From: Okeania sp. SIO2B3
GTDB lineage: Bacteria; Cyanobacteriota; Cyanobacteriia; Cyanobacteriales; Microcoleaceae
Assembly (NCBI RefSeq): GCF_010672525.1
Contig: NZ_JAAHGH010000008.1
Coordinates: forward strand, 61,410 to 125,409
Reading direction: 5' to 3'
DNA: 64,000 bases
Numbering within the stretch: the first letter of the stretch is position 1; each line of letters begins with the position of its first letter. The notes under the pieces were generated by a model that was not told the DNA's origin, ran no database searches, and worked only from the letters and a program-made list of their open reading frames with translations. This document shows positions 1-8,064 of the stretch, piece by piece. The position numbers and the translations under genes were made by a program.

Positions 1-739
1 AATATTAAATTCATCAGTACTTTTAGATTCAATCAGCAAGTCCTATTTAATCAAACTAGATTTAACTCCATACTAAATCAGATTTAGATAGGTTACTTGT
101 TGAGCTAGCAAATATTTTTCCAATATAGTATAACTCAAACAAATAAATTCTTTAAACTGCTTACCGAATTATTAATTATTAATTATTAATTATTAAATAA
201 TTCGCGCCTTGAAGCCGACTCTTTTAAGGGGAAAAAAAGCGGTCGCTCTTCGGAGCTTCCCGTAGGGTGGGATGGCTCCGAAACCTGCGCCATATCCAAT
301 CGACCAAGAAAAGAAATAATATCTCCTGATATTCAATACTGTCTTCCCCTCCTGGGAGGGCCCCGCGGGTGGGTTGTCTCCAGTATAGCTGTCTCCTACC
401 CCTACTAAAAGACTAGTGAAGTGCAAACCCTAATTAGATAAATAAACTCATCTATTGAGGTAGGAATACTTCGATCTTTAATGGGAAATCTTATACTTTT
501 TATTCCTTGTGCTACAGAAGTATTTTTATCAGCTTCTTTTCTCTCTTTTTTCTGGGGGTAATTGTTTGTGATTCATAATAATTTAAGGGAACAAGGAATA
601 GGGAATAGGGTAGTGGGAAGGAGACACAACTATGCTTTCTATTTTTCAACATAACTTTAGAAGTCTGAATAGACATCTCCAAAAATAAAATTCCCTTCTG
701 CCTTTTGCCTTCCCTCTACCTATTGATAGCTAGCTTTAG
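1..739. other. Non-coding, repeat-rich left end
   Basis: I see no convincing gene here. The stretch holds a short ATTATTA tandem run at about 170-197, a structured dispersed repeat at 205-358 (listed separately), a CCCCTCCTGGGAGGGG-like hairpin near 345-360 and GGGAATAGGGAA low-complexity sequence near 595-620. A 77-codon reading frame on the minus strand (193-426) lies entirely in the repeat and has no protein-like composition. Confidence 0.6.
205..358. repeat. Dispersed structured repeat, copy 1
   Basis: This shares its core with copies at 38114-38251 and 49763-49930: AAGCGGTCG near 237-245, then CATATCCAATCGACCAAGA at 291-309. The GGTCG and CGACC arms can pair around a variable loop. In copies 2 and 3 an outer CCTCTCCTT/AAGGAGAGG pairing encloses this hairpin; here the outer arm is degenerate (CTTTTAAGGGG). 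The loop carries CTTCCCGTAGGGTGGGATGG, also found in the loop of copy 3. An ATTATTA run flanks the left side. The function is unknown; a small mobile or structured RNA element is the simplest guess. Confidence 0.6.
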
Positions 740-1489
740 CTAAACAGAAAAACTCTTAATTTCTATCCATTCTCTCTCAGACAAAGGCTCTGTAATTAAC
801 TGAATTTTAAAACATTCCATAGCTGCTCTAAGTAATGCTTCAATAACCTGATTAATCATAACTTCTCTCCTATCCGTAGGAGATAAAACAGATGTAGAAA
901 TATCAGAAACTCCGGGAGAAGGTTGAGAGTTAAAAACATAACTAAAAAATTCAACATCAGGTGTTAAAATCATAGAACCATGTTGTAATATTCCCTTACC
1001 TTTTCTCAACTGGGCACTACCAATTAATTTTCCACCATTAGGTAATATTAAATCTGCACCAGTAGAAGTGCCAAAACAGTTAGGGTTGTGGATATAACCT
1101 CTTCCCGCACTGCCATAAACTAAGTCAACACCGAGCGATCGCCACCCCAGTATTAAAAATTCACAAATAGCTTGATAAGACTGAATGCGACTACCAGGAA
1201 AACCAGAAGTTATCACACTATAAGTTAAATCTCCCTGATGCAAAACCGCCCTCCCACCAGTAGGACGACGGACAATATCTATCGGTTGGCCTTGCCAAGT
1301 CAGGTTTTGCCAATATTCAGGATAACGTCGTTGATGATAACCCAGAGAAATGGCCACAGGTTGCCAGGTGTAAAAGCGGAGAGTTGGTGGAATATTTCCT
1401 TGCAGATGTTGGTGTAGCAACCATTCATCTATTGCCATTTGTAACTTTCCGGTTGTTGTTAGTAAAGGAATAAGTCGCCAAAACATCAT
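740..1489 (-). CDS. Lipoate-protein ligase A family protein
   Basis: This is a BPL/LplA/LipB-fold protein of about 249 residues, probably transferring lipoyl or octanoyl groups to the lipoyl domains of 2-oxoacid dehydrogenases and GcvH. The family signature RRPTGGRAVLHQGDLTYS is clear, preceded by a typical N-terminal stretch (AIDEWLLHQ, LRFYTWQPVAISLGYHQ). I chose the start at 1489 (MMFWRLIPLL). The frame stays open to 1576, but the extra codons translate a GAAGAAGGAAGATGG low-complexity repeat that occurs in other gaps of this window. It stands alone, transcribed away from the next gene. The exact acyl donor cannot be told from sequence. Confidence 0.85.
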   Translation of the reverse strand: MMFWRLIPLLTTTGKLQMAIDEWLLHQHLQGNIPPTLRFYTWQPVAISLGYHQRRYPEYWQNLTWQGQPIDIVRRPTGGRAVLHQGDLTYSVITSGFPGSRIQSYQAICEFLILGWRSLGVDLVYGSAGRGYIHNPNCFGTSTGADLILPNGGKLIGSAQLRKGKGILQHGSMILTPDVEFFSYVFNSQPSPGVSDISTSVLSPTDRREVMINQVIEALLRAAMECFKIQLITEPLSEREWIEIKSFSV

Positions 1490-1690
1490 GTAAGAAGGAA
1501 GAAGGAAGATGGAAGATGGAAGAAAGAAGAAGGAAAAATTTAGCGTTGTCTGAGTTTTAAGCTTTTGATATGTCAAATACAGTAATGGCGACTGCTATAT
1601 TTCAGCAGACCACTATAGCTGACCTATTTTATTTCCATTTCCTACTTTTAGAGCTTTAACTTTAGGTATTACAAGGCAGCTATTACTAAT

Positions 1691-1805
1691 AGGACTTACG
1701 CAATACAACCTATTTTCCTCCGAAGCGACCCACAGGGTTTGCGGAGCAGTCCGGAACGGAAAGCAATCTCAAATCCTAGTTTTTCGTACCTCATGCGTAA
1801 GTCCT
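1691..1805. repeat. MITE-like element, AGGACTTACGCA family, copy 1
   Basis: Perfect 12-bp terminal inverted repeats, AGGACTTACGCA at 1691-1702 and TGCGTAAGTCCT at 1794-1805, enclose 91 bp with no coding capacity. A second copy with the same ends lies at 31956-32084, and a lone variant end (AGGACTTATGCA) at about 50725. It was presumably moved by a transposase encoded elsewhere. The rest of the 1577-2091 gap contains only five tandem CTCCTGA units (1916-1950) and AT-rich sequence. Confidence 0.8.
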
Positions 1806-2091
1806 GACTAATTCTCTGAAGTTATTTTTATTGCCTCATTTCTTTGAGTAGATATAATACTATATCTGTTTAATAGGGTGATAAAAAACTTTCTTTTCCT
1901 CTTCTTTCTTTTTTCCTCCTGACTCCTGACTCCTGACTCCTGACTTCTATTTTATTTCCATACATAATACATAATATAAGTACATTTTTTCTACTATACT
2001 TATCATATTAAAATATTTTTTTTTGCAACCCATAAAAATCCTTTAGAAACCTTCCATATTTCCAGTAAAATATCCGATAAATCTGTAATCA

Positions 2092-2823
2092 ATGTTTTTT
2101 TCACCTCTACCTCTAGGTCAAAAATTAGAATTATCACCAAATTATGTTCATATTTGGAGTACAAATCTAAAATTACCTCCATCTGCCATTAATAAATTAT
2201 CAAAAATCTTATCCTCAGACGAAATAGATAGAGCCAACAAATTTCATTTTGAACGAGATAAAAATCGTTTTATTATTGCCAGAGGAACACTCAGAAAAAT
2301 CCTTAGCCATTACTTAAATATTGAACCTAAAAAATTACAATTCACTTATAGTGAACGAGGCAAACCCTATTTACCAGATACCTCTATATTATTTAATTTA
2401 TCTCACTCTCAAGATTTAGCTTTATATGCTATTACCACAGTTAATTCAATTGGTATTGACTTAGAATATATTCGCCCAATGAATGATGCTGAAGGTTTGG
2501 CAAAACGTTTCTTTACTGCTCAAGAATATAACCTTATTAGTCAGCTTCCTCCTCAACAACAGCAAGAAATTTTCTTCAAAATATGGACTTGTAAAGAAGC
2601 CTATTTAAAAGCTACTGGAGATGGGTTAGCAGGAGGATTGGAAAAAGTAGAAATTTGTTTAAAACCCGAACAACCAATACAATTTATTAATATTAATGGA
2701 GATTTTCAAGAAGCTTCCCGTTGGTATTTATATCAGTTTATTCCTGAATATAATTATATTGCTGCTGTAGTAATAGCAGGGAAAAATCAAAACTTGAGTT
2801 TTTGGCAGACAACAGAACTTTAG
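2092..2823 (+). CDS. 4'-phosphopantetheinyl transferase (Sfp/HetI type)
   Basis: This 243-residue protein is a two-lobed Sfp-type transferase that moves phosphopantetheine from CoA to acyl or peptidyl carrier proteins. Both signatures are present: GIDLEYI at 121-127 (Mg-binding Asp123 and Glu125) and WTCKEAYLKATGDGL from Trp165 (Lys168-Glu169). An N-terminal HFERDKNRFIIARG segment and FNLSHS at 101-106 match the substrate-binding lobe. In cyanobacteria one such enzyme, often called HetI, usually activates all carrier proteins. No carrier-protein or NRPS/PKS gene lies nearby, so fatty-acid ACP is the default partner. The gene stands alone, with a long AT-rich upstream region. Confidence 0.93.
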   Translation: MFFSPLPLGQKLELSPNYVHIWSTNLKLPPSAINKLSKILSSDEIDRANKFHFERDKNRFIIARGTLRKILSHYLNIEPKKLQFTYSERGKPYLPDTSILFNLSHSQDLALYAITTVNSIGIDLEYIRPMNDAEGLAKRFFTAQEYNLISQLPPQQQQEIFFKIWTCKEAYLKATGDGLAGGLEKVEICLKPEQPIQFININGDFQEASRWYLYQFIPEYNYIAAVVIAGKNQNLSFWQTTEL

Positions 2824-2898
2824 CATTTTCAGCAAAAAAATCAATGCCTCCTTGTGATTAGTTAACTTTTCAGTTAAAATCATTTTATTGACTAATCC

Positions 2899-4311
2899 TT
2901 GTTTGGTTTTTTTCCTGTGAAAGAAAATGTTCCCCAAGATAACATTCCCATCTTTTCCTTTGTAATGGGAACTGCATTTATAGCCTTCTTATGTGGCGTT
3001 ATTATAGTTGAATATAAAATTTTCCCTTATTCCTTTTTTAAGAAGGCAAGACAAGGAGTAGAGGCATTAGTTAACCAACAATCATCTACCCCCGATCCAA
3101 AAAGTTTACATACATTTCCTTTAAGAAGTAATTTAAAAGATAAAAATGGTGGAGTAACAGTTTTTGATAGAAAGAAATCCTATCAGGGTTATACGCTTTT
3201 TACAGCTTATGATGGTCAAAAATGTACAAACCTCCTTATTGATATGGAGGGTAATCTTATCCAAGAGTGGTACATTAAGTACAGCGATGTATGGGGAAAG
3301 AAAGCGCCTTTCTTAGACAAGCAACTTGGTGATGAATGGACTTGTTGGCAAGGAACTCAATTACTGCCGAATGGAGAGCTTGTAGCTACATTTATAGATA
3401 ATGGTAGACCATATTGTGGTGGACTTGTGAAGTTGGATCTAAACTCCAATGTTGTCTGGTCATTGCCAAAGTGTACACATCACGATGTACATCTTGGCAA
3501 TGATGGTCTTTTCTATGTTCCGGGTATGTACTTATTGCAAGAAAAAGGTAAAGATAATGGTATACAACGATATCTAACACCTGTCACTTTTCCTGACTTA
3601 CCAGCATCAGTTACATTTTGGAAGAAACCAATCCTCAAGGATGTGGTGATCGTTACATCTCCAGATGGAGAGTTTTTAGAGGAAATTCCACTTTTGGATG
3701 CATTTGCTAAATCGGACTATAGTTGGAGCTTTAATAAAAGTTTCAGAAGTCCAAAACACGCATCTGGCGATTTTGATCCGACTCATTTGAATGATGTTGA
3801 ACTAATTACAGAACAATGGGCGAAATATCATCCCAAAGTTGAGTCTGGAGACTTGATGGTTTCAGTACGCAACATTAACGCGATAGCAATTATAGACCGG
3901 CAAACAAAGCTTGTTAAGTGGTTGACTAGAGACTTGTTTTCGCAACAACACGATCCTGACCTACTTTCTAATGGTAATATCCTCATTTTCGATAATTGGG
4001 GAAAAGTGAACTCTGAAGTAGGAGCTACAAGAATTATAGAACTCGATCCAAAAACGCAAGAGATTGTTTGGGAGTATGCTGGCACAAAAGAGCGTCCCTT
4101 GCATGCTATATTTCGCGGCAGTCAACAACCTTTACCCAATGGCAATATTCTGATTACTGAGTCAACAGGTGGACGGATATTAGAAGTCAATCGTGACAAA
4201 GAGATTGTTTGGGAATATGTGAATAAATTGAACGATGATAGGGTTGGTGTTGTGATCAGAGCACAGAGGTTTGCACCTAAGAGTTTATCTTTTGTTGGCG
4301 TTGCTGAATAG
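2899..4311 (+). CDS. Membrane-anchored arylsulfotransferase-like protein (copy A)
   Basis: This protein of about 470 residues has one N-terminal transmembrane segment (about residues 18-38, FSFVMGTAFIAFLCGVIIVE) followed by a beta-propeller-like domain of the ASST (Arylsulfotran_2) type. Family-like segments are THHDVHLGNDG, HLNDVEL, QQHDPDLLSNGNILIFDN and QPLPNGNILITESTGGR; the conserved histidines suit the His-dependent sulfuryl transfer known for this superfamily. The start is uncertain: TTG at 2899 gives the longest frame, and GTG at 2917 is an alternative. Two diverged relatives at 6352-7698 and 8065-9411 and a PAPS sulfotransferase at 4706-6202 suggest a sulfation locus acting at or outside the plasma membrane. 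The substrate is unknown. Confidence 0.8.
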   Translation: MFGFFPVKENVPQDNIPIFSFVMGTAFIAFLCGVIIVEYKIFPYSFFKKARQGVEALVNQQSSTPDPKSLHTFPLRSNLKDKNGGVTVFDRKKSYQGYTLFTAYDGQKCTNLLIDMEGNLIQEWYIKYSDVWGKKAPFLDKQLGDEWTCWQGTQLLPNGELVATFIDNGRPYCGGLVKLDLNSNVVWSLPKCTHHDVHLGNDGLFYVPGMYLLQEKGKDNGIQRYLTPVTFPDLPASVTFWKKPILKDVVIVTSPDGEFLEEIPLLDAFAKSDYSWSFNKSFRSPKHASGDFDPTHLNDVELITEQWAKYHPKVESGDLMVSVRNINAIAIIDRQTKLVKWLTRDLFSQQHDPDLLSNGNILIFDNWGKVNSEVGATRIIELDPKTQEIVWEYAGTKERPLHAIFRGSQQPLPNGNILITESTGGRILEVNRDKEIVWEYVNKLNDDRVGVVIRAQRFAPKSLSFVGVAE

Positions 4312-4451
4312 ATTGAGGACTTGGATGAAGTTAACGTTTCATCTCCTATTTTATCGTTTTTTCACAGATATAAATAATTTTGGACTTTGAAACTTATGTT
4401 AAGCTAATACTGAAAAAAATGTAAATCTCATTAAGTAATAATTTCAAAAAA

Positions 4452-4709
4452 ATGAAACAGTTATTAACCTTTGTACAATTATTTCTGGCCTCCCTATTCA
4501 TAGTCCTTATTATTTCTCAACCTGCTATGGCCTATGTGGGACCGGGTGCTGGTCTAGCTGCCATTGGTGCTTTTTTTGCCCTTCTTGCAGGCATTCTCGC
4601 AGCCTTATTTGGCTTTTTGTGGTATCCCATTAAGCGACTTCTGCGGAAACGTAAGCAATCTAAAGAAGAAAATGATGGTCAAAATGATGGTCAAAAGGAG
4701 GCACAATGA
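4452..4709 (+). CDS. Small membrane protein with signal peptide
   Basis: An 85-residue protein. Residues 1-27 form a signal-peptide-like stretch ending in PAMA, followed by YVGPGAGLAAIGAFFALLAG, a second hydrophobic helix, WYPIKRLLRKRK, and a charged Asn/Gln/Glu-rich tail. Its stop codon overlaps the start of the sulfotransferase gene (ATGA at 4706-4709), so the two are translationally coupled. I recognise the YVGPGAG...WYPIKRLLR pattern as a conserved small bacterial protein of unknown function. Its place here suggests an accessory membrane subunit for the sulfation enzymes. Confidence 0.8.
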   Translation: MKQLLTFVQLFLASLFIVLIISQPAMAYVGPGAGLAAIGAFFALLAGILAALFGFLWYPIKRLLRKRKQSKEENDGQNDGQKEAQ

Positions 4710-6202
4710 GCCACTGGATAGGTGCTACTTTATTTGTTGTCGGTTTCCTCATATTAGTGCAGCGTTTACAGCTAGTCGAAAAGAGCAAAGAGACTACTGC
4801 CATAGGTAGTAGTTGTTTAGACGTAATTCGTTCTTCTCAGCTTAGTGAAGAGGAAAAAGAATCCTTACTGCAAAAAAACGCTAAAGATCTGTTTGGATTA
4901 TTTTTTATTCTTGCTTTTGGTGGAATTGCATCTGTTGTGCTACCTCTAGGGCTACTATGGCTAGGTGAAAAGTTGGGTTGGCTCTCTCTAGATGCTGTCT
5001 TTAAAACCCTTCTTTCTCCGGTATTTCTAATTATCAGCACTGTCCTTGCTGTGATTGTGTTGTTTCTTAAACCTCGCCAAGCCCAAACGACTCAGCAACA
5101 GTCTGGTGGGGAAGCATCAGGTCGGGTTCAAGCCAGTAATTTTTCTGGGCTTGATCGAACACTATACTATCTGGCCTTTAATACTTCTACTGCCCAGATA
5201 GCATTGGCAGATATGGAAGATTCAATGTTTTCTGAGGAATTGTCCTCCTGTAGCACTGAGAGGTCAATTTTTATAACTGCACTGCCGCGAGCAGGAACAA
5301 CATTATTACTTGAATGTTTCGCCAGTACGCCAGAATTTGCAACTCATTGTTATCGTGATATGCCATTTGTTTTAATTCCTTGTCTATGGGATCGTTTCTC
5401 AAAATCTTTTCAGAAGACAGTTGAATCTCAAGAAAGGGCACATGGTGATGGGATGCAAGTTACGCCAGATAGTCCAGAAGCATTAGAAGAAGTGGTATGG
5501 AAAACATTTTGGAAACGACATTATCACAAAGATCGTATTATTCCTTGGGATAATGAAAGAGACCAAGAATTTGAGGAATTTTTCTCCAGTCATATGCGTA
5601 AGATTATTCTGCTACGCAAACAGCAAGGTGCAGAAGATGTGCGCTATGTATCGAAAAATAACCTCAATATTGCGCGAACAATGATGCTGAATCAACTATT
5701 TCCTGATTCAATTACGATCATTCCTTTCCGAGATCCATTAAATCATACCGCCTCCCTACTGAAGCAACATTGTAACTTTCTTCGTATTCATCAAGAAGAT
5801 AGCTTTGCGTCAGACTATATGCGAGCAATTGGTCACTATGATTTCGGACAAAATCTTCGTCCTGTTGATTTTGATGCTTGGTTTGACCAACGGCAGTCAA
5901 AAGATGCTGATTCTCTAGCTTTCTGGTTAGAATACTGGGTTGCCAGTTATAAACACCTTTTAGCAAAGGAGAGTAATTTTCTGAACTTTCTGAACTACGA
6001 TGCTTTCTGTGAAAATCCTGAAAATGGCCTGAGAATATTAGCAGATATTGTGGATAGCTCTAATCCAGAGGCATTGATGGAATCAGCAACTCGCATACAT
6101 CATCCAAGACCCAAAGAAATTGACACCAGTGCAGTATCTAGCTCGTTATTGGAAGAAGTAAACTTTGTTTATGCTCAGTTGAAAGAGAAATCACTGAACT
6201 AG
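4706..6202 (+). CDS. Membrane-anchored PAPS-dependent sulfotransferase
   Basis: This 498-residue protein starts with a hydrophobic segment (residues 3-18), has two more at about 62-83 and 93-113, and then a cytoplasmic-type sulfotransferase domain. The 5'-phosphosulfate-binding loop is clear in IFITALPRAGTTLLLECF (about 190-207), and a RDPLNHTASLL-like segment at about 345 fits the 3'-phosphate-binding region. It should transfer sulfate from PAPS to an alcohol or saccharide. It is coupled by a 4-base overlap to the small membrane protein upstream. A truncated, internally deleted copy of this gene lies at 7881-8032. The acceptor is unknown. Confidence 0.85.
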   Translation: MSHWIGATLFVVGFLILVQRLQLVEKSKETTAIGSSCLDVIRSSQLSEEEKESLLQKNAKDLFGLFFILAFGGIASVVLPLGLLWLGEKLGWLSLDAVFKTLLSPVFLIISTVLAVIVLFLKPRQAQTTQQQSGGEASGRVQASNFSGLDRTLYYLAFNTSTAQIALADMEDSMFSEELSSCSTERSIFITALPRAGTTLLLECFASTPEFATHCYRDMPFVLIPCLWDRFSKSFQKTVESQERAHGDGMQVTPDSPEALEEVVWKTFWKRHYHKDRIIPWDNERDQEFEEFFSSHMRKIILLRKQQGAEDVRYVSKNNLNIARTMMLNQLFPDSITIIPFRDPLNHTASLLKQHCNFLRIHQEDSFASDYMRAIGHYDFGQNLRPVDFDAWFDQRQSKDADSLAFWLEYWVASYKHLLAKESNFLNFLNYDAFCENPENGLRILADIVDSSNPEALMESATRIHHPRPKEIDTSAVSSSLLEEVNFVYAQLKEKSLN

Positions 6203-6204
6203 AG

Positions 6205-6316
6205 GGTGTTGCTGAATCAAGGTATGAAAATAAAAACTGAATAATTTCAAATATTTGTTATTCAATAGTTTAGCAATTGCTAACAAATACAAATCATACC
6301 CAAAATCAGCAACGCC
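6205..6316. repeat. MITE-like element, GGYGTTGCTGA ends
   Basis: A 112-bp insertion between the sulfotransferase stop codon and arylsulfotransferase copy B. The ends are imperfect inverted repeats: GGTGTTGCTGAAT at the left and GGCGTTGCTGATT read inward from the right, with GGTATGA/GGTATGA further in. The direct repeat CTAGAG flanks it at 6199-6204 and 6317-6322. The duplicated locus at 8025-8036 reads AACTAGAGATTT without the insert, an empty site that confirms both ends. The CTAG-containing target and GTTGCTGA ends resemble IS5-family elements, which is inference. Confidence 0.75.
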
Positions 6317-6351
6317 CTAGAGATTTATACAAAGAATTATCGCAAAGAAAG

Positions 6352-7698
6352 ATGGTTAAAATTAATTCAGATAAACTTAGTTTAGCAGGTTTTCTTACTG
6401 CCTGTACAATTATTGTCTTTTTTGGCGGTTTTTTGGTCAGAGACTTTAAGCTTTTTCCCTATAATTATTATGCAAAAGCAATGCAGGGTTACAAAAAACT
6501 GCGTAACCAAGTTTCTGGAAAACTACCCAAACAACTTACACGCTTAGACAAGCCATTCCCTGAGATTAGTAATGATAACTTCCAGCCCTATGAAGGCTTA
6601 AATTTAGTTACTAAGCTAGGATATAAGAATAATACACGTTATGCAGCTGCAGAAATTGTTGACTCTCAAAGCAATATAATTCATGAGTGGGACATAAACT
6701 GGTTTAAAATGTGGCCTAACCCCGATCATGTGGCCAAGGAACTTCTGCCTAAAGAAGAACCTGGTGCCCAGATTCATGGGGCTGTTGTGATGGAAAATGG
6801 AGACTTAGTTTTTAACTTTGAATATTTCGGGTTAATTCGTATCAATCTGGAAGGCCAAGTTGTTTGGCGTTTACCTTATCTGACACATCACTCACTCCAT
6901 CTGCATGATGATGGAAACTTATGGGTATCCGGGCGGATATATCATACAGAAAACACACCAGAATTGCCACATCTGACTCCTCCATTTTATGAAGATACAA
7001 TTTTAGAGGTATCACCAGAGGGTAAAATTTTAAGAGAGTGGTCTGTTCCCAAGATTTTACGAAAGAACGGTTATACTGGACTTTTACACCCAAAGGCTAT
7101 TGGTAATTTTCAATTGAAACTCAACAGAGATCGTAGTAAAGATATCTTGCATCTCAATGATGTCGAACCGTTTTCCTTAAAAATGCAGGAAGGTATATTT
7201 GAGAGAGGTGATGTCGTGGTCTCTGTGCGTAATATTAACACCGTTTTTGTCTTCAATACAGATACTGAGAAGATTAAGACTCTCATCACAGGTAAGTTTA
7301 TAAATCAACACGATCCAGATTTTGTAGATGGTAATACTATCTCTGTATTTGATAACAACCAAGGTAATGATCTAGATCCAGATAATTTTAAAAGTCGTAT
7401 TTGGCTTATTTCCCTAAAAGACAACACAAGTAAAATTTTCTTTGAAGGCAGTTTAGACAAGCCTTTCTACACTAACATCATGGGTAAGAATCAATGGTTA
7501 CCTAACGGGAATTTACTAATTACGGAATCTCGTTCTGGAAGAGGCTTTGAGATTAATCAGCAAGGGGATATAGTTTGGCAATATATTAACTATGTTGACC
7601 AAGAAAAAGGAATTGTTGCAAATATCTCAGAAGTAACACGTCTTCCTATTGAATATACAAAACTATTTGGCAGTGAAAAGGAAAGCAAAAAAAACTAA
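6352..7698 (+). CDS. Membrane-anchored arylsulfotransferase-like protein (copy B)
   Basis: A 448-residue paralogue of copy A, with one transmembrane helix at about residues 10-30 and an ASST-like propeller (THHSLHLHDDGNLWVSGR, HLNDVEPF, NQHDPDFVDGNTISVFDNN, QWLPNGNLLITESRSGRG). The frame is open from TTG 6277, but those 25 extra codons run through the inserted element at 6205-6316. The neighbouring copy C has a stop codon in the equivalent upstream stretch. ATG 6352, preceded by AAAG, is therefore the likely start. It is nearly identical to copy C except for a patch around 7083-7140. Confidence 0.82.
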   Translation: MVKINSDKLSLAGFLTACTIIVFFGGFLVRDFKLFPYNYYAKAMQGYKKLRNQVSGKLPKQLTRLDKPFPEISNDNFQPYEGLNLVTKLGYKNNTRYAAAEIVDSQSNIIHEWDINWFKMWPNPDHVAKELLPKEEPGAQIHGAVVMENGDLVFNFEYFGLIRINLEGQVVWRLPYLTHHSLHLHDDGNLWVSGRIYHTENTPELPHLTPPFYEDTILEVSPEGKILREWSVPKILRKNGYTGLLHPKAIGNFQLKLNRDRSKDILHLNDVEPFSLKMQEGIFERGDVVVSVRNINTVFVFNTDTEKIKTLITGKFINQHDPDFVDGNTISVFDNNQGNDLDPDNFKSRIWLISLKDNTSKIFFEGSLDKPFYTNIMGKNQWLPNGNLLITESRSGRGFEINQQGDIVWQYINYVDQEKGIVANISEVTRLPIEYTKLFGSEKESKKN

Positions 7699-7712
7699 CG
7701 GATGTAGGCAGT

Positions 7713-7851
7713 AGAGTTGTCGCTAAATAAAGGGAAAAAATCACTCTAACCTAGACAGAGCAATAATTCCAAGTTTTTTTACTCTCCAATGGCTACAATC
7801 CTTACATAACAAGGTTTTTGGGATTTTTTTAAGTTATAAAGCGACAAGTCT
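7713..7851. repeat. MITE-like element, AGASTTGTCGCT ends
   Basis: A 139-bp insertion downstream of copy B. The terminal inverted repeats are AGAGTTGTCGCT (7713-7724) and AGCGACAAGTCT (7840-7851); the similarity continues inward (AAATAA versus TTATAA). The triplet AGT flanks both sides (7710-7712, 7852-7854). The homologous site after copy C (9420-9435) reads GGCAGTATTTAG with a single AGT, so the insert and its probable 3-bp target duplication are defined by comparison within this window. It has no coding capacity. Confidence 0.8.
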
Positions 7852-7880
7852 AGTATTTAGTATTAGCAATTCAAATTCAG

Positions 7881-8032
7881 TCTAGTAGAAAAGAGCAAAG
7901 AGACTACTGTTATCGGGGGTAGGAAAACATTATCCAAGACCCAAAGAAATTGATACCAGTACGATATCTAGCTCGCTATTGGAAGAAGTAAACTTTGTTT
8001 ACGCTCAGTTGAAAGATAAATCAGTTAACTAG
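7881..8032 (+). pseudogene. Internally deleted sulfotransferase remnant
   Basis: AGAAAAGAGCAAAGAGACTA at 7887-7906 matches the 5' part of the sulfotransferase gene (4777-4796), and TATCCAAGACCCAAAGAAAT onward (7931-8032) matches its last 100 bases (6104-6202), down to the same stop codon. About 1.3 kb between them is missing. This shows that the tandem duplication that produced copies B and C once included the sulfotransferase gene, whose second copy then collapsed. Confidence 0.85.
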
Positions 8033-8064
8033 AGATTTATACAAAGAATTATCGCAAAGTAAAG

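Noticed and set aside
193-426. 77-codon minus-strand frame
   Set aside because: It lies within the structured repeat and a GC-rich hairpin, and its composition is not protein-like.
4285-4320. Element end GGCGTTGCTGAAT at the end of arylsulfotransferase copy A
   Set aside because: It matches the ends of the 6205 element, but no partner end was found nearby; the short match may be chance (GVAE codons).
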